Shown: in pieces, positions 57,866 to 64,000 of the stretch | Position numbering within the stretch: the first letter of the stretch is position 1 | Layout: each line of letters starts with the position of its first letter | Source of the DNA: Halorussus halobius | GTDB taxonomy: Archaea > Halobacteriota > Halobacteria > Halobacteriales > Haladaptataceae | NCBI RefSeq assembly: GCF_004765805.1 | Contig: NZ_SBIU01000008.1 | Location: 1 to 64,000, forward strand | Direction: 5' to 3' | DNA length: 64,000 bases | Translations under genes and position numbers: made by a program | The notes under the pieces: generated by a model | Told to the model about the DNA's origin: nothing | The model's database searches: none | Seen by the model: the letters and a program-made list of their open reading frames with translations, nothing else

Positions 57866-59929
57866 ATGGACAGGGACGAAGTCGCACGCCGAACTTATCT
57901 CGAAGCACTTCTCGGAACAGGAGGCGTCGCCGGCATCGCCGGTTGCTCAGGTCAGGCAGACGACCCAACTCAGGAGGACAACCCCAGTTCGGAGACCGGT
58001 TCAGAGTCAGAGACCCAGACGAAGCGTTCGACCACTACCCCAAAGCCTCCTAATCTTCGCGTCGAAACATCCGTTCCAGATACCGTCTCCGTCGGCGAGA
58101 CGCTTGCAGTTGAGGTGCGACTGTCGAACGACGGCGGTCGATCTGCTACCCAGCAACTCGTGTTGCGTGCAAACGACCAAGTCGTCGTCACGGAAGATGT
58201 CACTGTCTCTCCGAACGACTCCACGACACTGACGCTGACCACTCCGATTTCGCGAGCGCCTCCTGATGAGCAATTGAACCTGCAACTCGGTGAGTCGTCA
58301 CTTGAGACCGTCCACGTCCCCTCCCCGAGCGAAGTTGACGGGGTTCCTGTGCCAGATCGACCGACCAATCGCCGAGCCGGTGCGACATTCGTCAATCCCA
58401 AATACCGGCTTGACCGGTCTCGGGATATCTTAAACGAGGGTGCTCACGTCCTTGAAGAGCTCGGCGCGCGCGTGTTCAAGGGATGGTTAGACCGAATCGA
58501 CGCTGAGTATCCGTTCGTTGAGTGGCCGAACTTCGATTCGCTCGTCGAAGTAGTAGAACATCCGCACTTCGTTGAATTGTTTGAGCGTAACTTCAATACG
58601 TACGTCTTCAACGCCATGGCCTTGACGAATGCGAAGCGCCAAGGTGGTAGTGGCTATTTCTACCACGGATTCACGGACCAACAGGCGGCAGCCGAAACGG
58701 AGGCGTTCTACGAGCTGACGAAACACCTCCTCGAAACGTACGATGGGACTGGAATGGAGATCGTCTTCCAGAACTGGGAAGGTGACTGGATTGCAGTTGC
58801 TGGTGCAGGTAATGAAGGCCCTCCTGATTCGGACGTACTTGAGCGGATGAAGCGGTGGTTCAATGCTCGGCAGCGCGGCATCAGTCGCGCCAGACGCGAG
58901 GTCGAGAGCGACGTCGCTGTACTGGGGGCCTGCGAGGTCAACCGTGTCCGAGAACCAATCGAGACGGACGAAAATTGGATCGTCAATACGATCCTCTCCG
59001 AACTTGACGTCGACCTCGTTTCCTACTCCGCCTGGGACCTCTGCCGGCACGTCATCAGTGAGCCACGGATGACCGATGCATTACGCGAGGACGTCCACGA
59101 GACATTGGATTATATCGCCGAACATGCACCACCGAAGTCGGCGTACGCCACTAGGGCGCTCGGGTCAGACACGCCTCAGGTATACCTCGGCGAGTACGGG
59201 ATGGCCCTGAACCGAAACGGTATCGACGAAGCGATGCGGGCCATTCGGACCGTGGACGAGGAGGCACGAGACTGGGGCGTTCCATACACGCTGTTCTGGG
59301 CCACCTACGACAACGGAGTCGTTATCGACGGAGAGCAAGTGACTGTTGACCCCAACATCGAATCTATTCTCCAAGAAGAGTTTCCCGAGGGCGTCACACG
59401 GGATGACGTAAGAGGGTACTATCTCCGATATCCGGATGGAACACGAACACCGCCATGGTACCGTTTGGCAGAAGCATTCGACACGAATCAGGCCGAATTC
59501 CACCGGTTGGACCTCGAATTCGACCGCACTATTTCCTCAGCAGAACTCGACCCAGACATTGAGCGTGGTGAAGGGCGAGAACTGGCGTTTACGTGCTTCG
59601 AAATCGGTATCGAAACGACACAGGGCTCCACGACGCTGAATGTTGGAACTCCCCGTGAAGAAGGAGCGCTCGCTCGCGGCGTCTTCCCACCCGAAGAGAC
59701 CAACGACGCGACGTTTCGATGGTTCGGGCGACCCGCGGCACACACCCGACTGTACCTGCACCGTGGCGAGTTAGGTCTCCAGGGACCCATCGAGCAGCTC
59801 CGTCTGAAAGGTTCCGGTGCCGACGACGACCTTGGCGTCAGGGTGCTCCTCGATGGACAATCGGTCGAGGCGCTTACGCTCGATACGACCAGACGGGAGT
59901 ACCGCGTTCAGGTGGACGGGACTAAATGA
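57866..59929 (+). CDS. secreted lipoprotein with CARDB and glycosidase-like TIM-barrel domains, 687 aa
   Basis: ATG 57866 (MDRDEVARRTYLEALLG) has a Tat-type RRTYL and lipobox GIAGC (Cys 27). Residues about 28-62 are a Ser/Thr/Glu linker; 65-150 a CARDB-like beta-sandwich; 170-500 a barrel with Glu 305 in 'FQNWEGDW' and Glu 443 in 'YLGEYGMAL', the paired acid/base and nucleophile layout of clan GH-A glycosidases; about 540-685 a second beta-sandwich. It thus probably hydrolyses extracellular glycans. Codon usage is clearly less GC-rich than its neighbours, and it is flanked by unrelated genes, suggesting acquisition. TATA CTATTTTTATG lies about 30 bp upstream. Confidence 0.7.
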   Translation: MDRDEVARRTYLEALLGTGGVAGIAGCSGQADDPTQEDNPSSETGSESETQTKRSTTTPKPPNLRVETSVPDTVSVGETLAVEVRLSNDGGRSATQQLVLRANDQVVVTEDVTVSPNDSTTLTLTTPISRAPPDEQLNLQLGESSLETVHVPSPSEVDGVPVPDRPTNRRAGATFVNPKYRLDRSRDILNEGAHVLEELGARVFKGWLDRIDAEYPFVEWPNFDSLVEVVEHPHFVELFERNFNTYVFNAMALTNAKRQGGSGYFYHGFTDQQAAAETEAFYELTKHLLETYDGTGMEIVFQNWEGDWIAVAGAGNEGPPDSDVLERMKRWFNARQRGISRARREVESDVAVLGACEVNRVREPIETDENWIVNTILSELDVDLVSYSAWDLCRHVISEPRMTDALREDVHETLDYIAEHAPPKSAYATRALGSDTPQVYLGEYGMALNRNGIDEAMRAIRTVDEEARDWGVPYTLFWATYDNGVVIDGEQVTVDPNIESILQEEFPEGVTRDDVRGYYLRYPDGTRTPPWYRLAEAFDTNQAEFHRLDLEFDRTISSAELDPDIERGEGRELAFTCFEIGIETTQGSTTLNVGTPREEGALARGVFPPEETNDATFRWFGRPAAHTRLYLHRGELGLQGPIEQLRLKGSGADDDLGVRVLLDGQSVEALTLDTTRREYRVQVDGTK

Positions 59930-60034
59930 GCTATCCGTACCACGCGCCGAGCAGAACCGACAGGTCAGCTTCGGACTGCTGACCGAATAAGGGGAACTGC
60001 ACTACCGACTACTGCGAAAGACCTTGCTGGCCGA

Positions 60035-61177
60035 CTACCGCTCGTCGACGCCGGTCCACGACCGCCCCGTCTCGCCGACGTACTTGCTCCGGGGGCGGAT
60101 GAGCCGGTTGTCTTCCAGCTGTTCGAGCGCGTGGGCGGTCCAGCCGCCCGACCGCGAGATGGCGAAGATGGTCGAGAACAGCTCGCGGGGGATGCCGATG
60201 CCGTGGAGCAGGACGGCGGTGTAGAACTCGACGTTCGTGTTGAGGTCGAGGCCGGGCTTGTGCTCTTCGAGCAGGTCGACGCCGGCCTGCTCGGCCTCGC
60301 GGGCCGACTCGAAGAAGTCGGTGTTGCCGCTGTCGGCGTAGAACGACTCGGCGGCGTCCGAGAGGACGGCCGCGCGCGGGTCGCGCACGTCGTACACCCG
60401 GTGGCCGAAGCCCATCAGGCGCTCGCCCGACTCCAGAATCTCCTCGATGTACCCGGTGGGGTCGCCCGACTCGTGGATGTCCAGCAGCATCTCCAGCACC
60501 GGGCCGGGCGCGCCGCCGTGGAGCGGTCCCTTGAGCGCGCCGATCGCGCCGGTGACCGCCGAGACCACGTCCGACTCGGTCGAGACGATGACCCGCGAGG
60601 TGAACGTCGAGGCGTTCAGCCCGTGGTCGATGACCGCGTTGAGGTAGGTTTCGAGCCCGCGCACCTCGTCGTCGCTGGGCTCGGAGCCGGTGAGCATGTA
60701 GAGGAAGTTGGCGGCGTGGCCGAGGTCCTCGTTCGGCTCGACGGGCTCCTCGCCGTTCCGGAGCCGCCAGTAGGCGGCCGCGATGGTCGGCATCTGGGCG
60801 ACGACGAGCCGGGAGTCGAGTTCGGGGTCCTCGGTCTCGTCGGCCCCGCGCGAGAGGCTCGCGGCGGCGGTGCCCATCCGGAGCGCGTCCATGGCGGGCA
60901 CCGCCTGGTCGGCCGCGACTTCGAGGACGGCCAGCGTCTCCTCGCGGATGGTGCGTCGGCTGGCGAGGTCGTCTCGGAACGAGTCGAGCTCCGAGGCTGT
61001 GGGCAGTTCGTCGTTGTAGAGGAGGTACAGCGTCTCCTCGTAGGACGCGTTGGGCGCGAGCTCCTCGACCGGATAGCCGCCGATGACGAGGTTCCCGTTC
61101 TGCCCGTCGATGGTGCTCAGCCGCGTCTCCGCGACGGTGACGCCTTCGAGACCCTTGTGGACGGTATCGTCTGCCAT
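60035..61177 (-). CDS. citZ: citrate synthase, 380 aa
   Basis: Condenses oxaloacetate and acetyl-CoA in the citric acid cycle. Catalytic His 220 ('LHGGAPGP') and His 259 ('GFGHRVY'), His 185 ('IDHGLNAST') and substrate arginines ('RSGGWTAH', preceded by 'ISR') are in place. The usual Asp of the 'NVDFY' motif is Glu here (NVEFY, Glu 317). Size (380 aa) is that of archaeal/Gram-positive type II-like enzymes. ATG 61177; leaderless. Confidence 0.9.
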   Translation of the reverse strand: MADDTVHKGLEGVTVAETRLSTIDGQNGNLVIGGYPVEELAPNASYEETLYLLYNDELPTASELDSFRDDLASRRTIREETLAVLEVAADQAVPAMDALRMGTAAASLSRGADETEDPELDSRLVVAQMPTIAAAYWRLRNGEEPVEPNEDLGHAANFLYMLTGSEPSDDEVRGLETYLNAVIDHGLNASTFTSRVIVSTESDVVSAVTGAIGALKGPLHGGAPGPVLEMLLDIHESGDPTGYIEEILESGERLMGFGHRVYDVRDPRAAVLSDAAESFYADSGNTDFFESAREAEQAGVDLLEEHKPGLDLNTNVEFYTAVLLHGIGIPRELFSTIFAISRSGGWTAHALEQLEDNRLIRPRSKYVGETGRSWTGVDER

Positions 61178-61199
61178 ATCCCGTATCTTCCCCCGGACC

Positions 61200-61210
61200 G
61201 TAAATAATAC
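61200..61210 (-). promoter_or_regulatory. TATA element of citrate synthase
   Basis: On the minus strand GTATTATTTAC lies about 28 bp before ATG 61177, as expected of a leaderless haloarchaeal transcript. Upstream of it, GCCGGTCCGGGG is GC-rich. Confidence 0.55.
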
Positions 61211-61345
61211 CTGTTATTCGTGGTCCGTCCGAAGCGGCCGGTCCGGGGAATCGACCCGGTCCCTGCTCCGAGCCGCTCGCCGGTACCGACCGAACCTAAA
61301 TCGGTTTATGGCGAGCGCGCAAAGCGGACCGACTGTGCCGTCATC

Positions 61346-61378
61346 ATGACCGACCCACCGGCTCCGCTCCCACCATGA
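61346..61378 (+). other. possible 10-residue leader ORF before the methylase
   Basis: ATG 61346 encodes MTDPPAPLPP and its TGA overlaps the methylase ATG 61375 (ATGA). A TATA-like GTTTATGG is at about 61305. The proline-rich leader could couple or attenuate translation of the methylase. It may be chance. Confidence 0.3.
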
Positions 61379-63630
61379 CAGCCGCGGACGCGCTCGAGGC
61401 GTGGGGTCGCGGCGGTCGCGCGTACCGGCGATTCACGGCGACCGCCGAGCGATTGCTCGACCGCGACCCGGCGCTCGGACGCGCCCTGTCGGCGTGGACG
61501 GCGTTCGTCGTCGAGAGTCACGGCGACGTGTTCGCGCGAATGGACGCCGAACGCCCCCGCGAGCGACTGTTCGTGGACGCGCTCTACTACGACTTCGTGG
61601 TAGACGGACTCCTCACCGCGGCCGAGGAGACGCTCGGATTCGAAGTGACGAATCCGGGCCCGCGCGGTCCCGCCGACGCGCTCGACGTCGACTTCGGGTC
61701 GCTCGGCTCGAAGGTGGCCGACGCCGCGTCGGTGTCCGGCCCGGCCGCGACCGACCTCGACCGGGAGGACCTGCTCGACGCCGGCGTGAGCGACCTCCGG
61801 GCGCTCTACGAGTCGGTCCTCGCCCGGGAGGCGCGGCTCGCGCTCGGCGAGTACAACACGCCCCGGGGCGTGGCCGAGCTCGCGGTCGAGCAGCTGGACG
61901 TCGGCGCGCCGACCGAGACGTTCCTCGACCCCGGGTGCGGTTCGGGGGTCTTCCTCGCGGCCGCCATCGACCGGAAGCGCGAGGCGCTCGCGGGCGAGCG
62001 CGCGCCGGCGGACGTAGTCGACGCCGTCACCGAGTCGGTCCTCGGAATCGACCTCAACCCGGTCACGGTCGAGAGCGCGAAACTGGGCTACGTCCTGGCG
62101 CTGGGGCCCGAACTCGCGGCCGCCGACGCGCCCGAAGTCGAGGTGCCGGTGTTCCTCGGGGACGCGCTCGCGCTGACGCGCGAGGACCCGCTTGCGGTCG
62201 ACGAGTTCGGGACCGAACGCGCGAGGGCCGACCAGTCCGGGACGTTCGCGGTCGACCACCTCGTCGGCAACCCGCCGTGGACGACGTGGGCCGACCTCAC
62301 CGACCGGCTCAAGGACGCGTGGCGGGACACGTACGTCGAGTCGCTCGACCTGTTTCCCCACGGCGGGGCGGCGGCGCGGCTGGGCCACGGCAACGACGAC
62401 GTGTCGGTCCAGTTCGCGCTGGTCTGCGTCCGCCGCTACCTCCGGGCGGGCGGCGACGCCGCGTTCGTGTTGAAACGCGACGCGATGAAGGGGCCGGCCG
62501 GGACGCTGCTCCGGAGCCAGCGCGTGGGCGACCGGTCGGTCGCAGTGCGGTCGGTGCAGGACTTCACCGACCTCCGGCCGTTCGGCGACCAGGTCGATGC
62601 CGGAGCGGCCGTCTACGCCCTCTCGGCCGACGACGACCCCGAGTTCCCGATTCGAGCGACCGCGTGGACGCGGGAGTCGGGTTCGGGGGCGCGTGAGACC
62701 GACGCGCCGGCGTTTTCGAGCGCCGACGCGATGCGGGCCTCGCTGGCCCGGGCGGAGACGAGCCTCGTCCCGGTCGAGCCCGACGACCCGACCTCGGCGT
62801 GGGTGCGGCGGGACGCCGAGCGGCGCGCGCTCGGCGACTGTCACCACGAGATACGCCACGGGCTGAAAGACGACGCCAAGGACGTGTTCTCGGTCGAGGC
62901 CGGCGACCTCGCGGCCCTCGACGCCGACCTCGTGTATCCGTACCTCCGGTCGAAACACGTCGTCAAGTACGGGCTGTTCGGCCACGACCGCCACCTCGTG
63001 CCGATGGCGCGGGCGGGCGAGGACAACGAGGACGAACTCCGGAGCCGGTATCCCGACACCTACGACTATCTGGCGCGCCACCGCGACCGACTGGAAGCGC
63101 GCGGGTCGTCGTGGCTCGACCGGGGGCCGTTCTACAGCCTGTTCGGTCTCGGCGAGTACACGTGGGCCGACTACAAGGTGGTGTGGTGTCGGCTCGGGTT
63201 CAAGCCCCACTTCGCGGTGGTCTCGACGGTCGCGGACCCCGAACTCGGCGAGCGGCCGGTCGTGCCGGGCGACCACTGCATGTTCGTGGCCTGTGAGGAC
63301 GAGCACGAGGCGCACTTTCTGACCGCGCTCCTGAATTCGGCCCCGTACCAGACGTGCCTGCGCGACCTCGCCTCGGAGGGGAAGGCCAGCCTCTCGAAGT
63401 CGGTGGTCTCGAAGCTCGCGCTGCCGGCGTATCGGGGGACGCCCGACCAGCGACGGCTGGCCGACCTCTCGATGGCGGCCCACGACATCGTCCCCGAGCA
63501 CGTCGACGTGAGCAAGCGCGAGTACAACCGGACCACCATCGACGAACTGGCGGCGGTGCAGGCCGAAATCGACGACCTCGTCGAGGAACTGCTGGCTGAC
63601 GGTGTGTTGAGTCCGGACGAAACGGGGTGA
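61375..63630 (+). CDS. N6-adenine DNA methylase (type I/IIG-like), 751 aa
   Basis: AdoMet motif I 'FLDPGCGSGVFL' (residues 183-194), 'VLGIDLNPVTV' (motif II), and catalytic NPPW at 299-302 define a gamma-class N6-adenine methyltransferase, as in type I HsdM, type IIG and BREX PglX proteins. The N-terminal 180 residues are helical; 'ALGEYNTPRGVAEL' is the typical pre-motif I block. The C-terminal half (about 450-750) appears to contain a target-recognition region, including 'HEIRHGLKDDAKDVFSVEAGD' and 'LVYPYLRSKHVVKYGLFG'. No nuclease motif (PD-ExK) or nuclease gene is visible beside it. Confidence 0.75.
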   Translation: MTAADALEAWGRGGRAYRRFTATAERLLDRDPALGRALSAWTAFVVESHGDVFARMDAERPRERLFVDALYYDFVVDGLLTAAEETLGFEVTNPGPRGPADALDVDFGSLGSKVADAASVSGPAATDLDREDLLDAGVSDLRALYESVLAREARLALGEYNTPRGVAELAVEQLDVGAPTETFLDPGCGSGVFLAAAIDRKREALAGERAPADVVDAVTESVLGIDLNPVTVESAKLGYVLALGPELAAADAPEVEVPVFLGDALALTREDPLAVDEFGTERARADQSGTFAVDHLVGNPPWTTWADLTDRLKDAWRDTYVESLDLFPHGGAAARLGHGNDDVSVQFALVCVRRYLRAGGDAAFVLKRDAMKGPAGTLLRSQRVGDRSVAVRSVQDFTDLRPFGDQVDAGAAVYALSADDDPEFPIRATAWTRESGSGARETDAPAFSSADAMRASLARAETSLVPVEPDDPTSAWVRRDAERRALGDCHHEIRHGLKDDAKDVFSVEAGDLAALDADLVYPYLRSKHVVKYGLFGHDRHLVPMARAGEDNEDELRSRYPDTYDYLARHRDRLEARGSSWLDRGPFYSLFGLGEYTWADYKVVWCRLGFKPHFAVVSTVADPELGERPVVPGDHCMFVACEDEHEAHFLTALLNSAPYQTCLRDLASEGKASLSKSVVSKLALPAYRGTPDQRRLADLSMAAHDIVPEHVDVSKREYNRTTIDELAAVQAEIDDLVEELLADGVLSPDETG

Positions 63631-63954
63631 CGGAATCGTTCCAGTTTGGAGCCGTCGCGTCCCCTGTCGGTGACGACGTGACTTGCACCGGTCGCTCGGC
63701 GTGCGCTGGCGAGACCTCGTGTCGAGCCAATTCGCGCGAGGGCTGAGTAGCGCAGGCCGAAGGCCGAGCAACGCAAGCGGTTGGGGAGGACGAGGTGCCG
63801 TGCTGCGCGGTCGCGGAGCGGTGCGGTCACTCATAGCCCGAGGTAGAAGCTAGCTCGGATACGCTCGGAACGACAGAGACGCTATCGTGAAGCTAGCTCG
63901 GATACGCTCGGAACAACAGAGACGCTATCGTGAAGCTAGCTACTGCCTCAACAA
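63631..63954. other. intergenic region with dispersed-repeat-like and tandem repeat sequence
   Basis: No gene is convincing. From about 63720 to 63835 the sequence (CTGAGTAGCGCAGGCCGAAG, GCAACGCAAGCGGTTGGGGA) resembles a repeat that I recall from several haloarchaeal genomes. Beyond it are a 43-bp tandem repeat and the arms of an inverted repeat, listed separately. Confidence 0.45.
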
Positions 63955-63982
63955 ATGAGCGACCGCACCGCTCCGCGACCGC
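63807..63982. repeat. 27-bp inverted repeat flanking the tandem repeat
   Basis: Arms 63807-63833 and 63956-63982 are complementary with one mismatch, separated by 122 bp. Each arm, read outward, encodes the same start MSDRTAPRP. The element could be a MITE-like unit or the divergent 5' ends of duplicated genes. Confidence 0.85.
63847..63941. repeat. 43-bp tandem repeat, 2.2 copies
   Basis: 63847-63889 and 63890-63932 are identical except for one G/A difference; a 9-bp third copy (AAGCTAGCT) follows. Each unit contains AGCTAGCT and TCGGATACGCTCGGAA. Located between the arms of a 27-bp inverted repeat. Confidence 0.9.
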
Positions 63983-64000
63983 ACAACGGGAACCTCACGC
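63955..64000 (+). CDS. possible gene start running off the right edge
   Basis: ATG 63955 begins MSDRTAPRPHNGNLT and remains open to the window end. The N-terminus lies in the right inverted-repeat arm. Only 15 codons are visible, so this is a tentative call. Confidence 0.25.
   Translation, partial: MSDRTAPRPHNGNLT

Noticed and set aside
61306..63834. Minus-strand open frame of 842 codons opposite the DNA methylase
   Set aside because: The methylase on the plus strand has intact motifs; the antisense frame is basic and shows no domain. Its first codons lie in the repeat region.

Overview
The window is from a haloarchaeon (class Halobacteria). It is GC-rich on both strands, the predicted proteins are very acidic, many genes start at or within a few bases of a TATA-type promoter (leaderless), secreted proteins use twin-arginine signals plus lipoboxes, and the housekeeping genes (cobY/cobS/cbiB/cbiZ cobalamin cluster, halocyanin, MinD-type ATPase, pil operon with pilin-like partners) are haloarchaeal types. 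The genus cannot be fixed from the sequence.

Bases 1 to about 30,150 are the right part of a tailed head-tail provirus; its left end, and any integrase, lie outside the window. Almost everything is on the minus strand and most neighbours overlap by 4 bp (ATGA/GTGA). Transcription from about 21.7 kb leftward gives: small and large terminase, portal, a 44-aa ORF, XkdF-like protease fused to a scaffold-like tail, HK97-fold capsid protein, neck and connector proteins, tail tube, a tail-assembly chaperone with a programmed -1 frameshift (GGGAAAC), a tape-measure-like protein with eight 12-residue repeats, and tail-tip proteins with fibronectin III domains. A lipoprotein gene sits in the opposite direction inside the tail module. 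At the left edge, 1273-1484 is a divergent regulatory region between two small operons. From 21.7 to 30.1 kb are small membrane proteins and an early-type operon: a 1059-aa zinc-ribbon/HTH protein, two mini zinc proteins, a DpdA/TGT-like transglycosylase, a Dam-type adenine methylase and HTH proteins.

The provirus abuts a pilB-type secretion ATPase gene that appears to have lost its 5' end. pilB is also separated from pilC by about 3.2 kb of foreign DNA: a decayed IS6-family element, a second transposase scrap, an alpha/beta hydrolase and a broken HTH-GNAT gene. pilC is followed by five overlapping genes for pilin-like membrane proteins (34.9-39.7 kb).

From 39.8 kb onward is ordinary chromosome: a lipoprotein, a MinD-like ATPase with a partner protein, an ABC-2 exporter, a tightly overlapping eight-gene late-cobalamin/salvage operon (44.3-50.7 kb) led by a HAD phosphatase, halocyanin, an orphan molybdenum hydroxylase large subunit, an HNH protein, a DUF192 protein, a PIN/RHH toxin-antitoxin pair with a palindromic operator, TspO, a lower-GC secreted glycosidase-like lipoprotein, citrate synthase, and a large N6-adenine DNA methylase. 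The right edge carries a 43-bp tandem repeat inside a 27-bp inverted repeat.

The most notable observations are the frameshift site, the DNA-modification candidate DpdA, and an in-frame UAG that splits a chain of fibronectin domains between two tail proteins.
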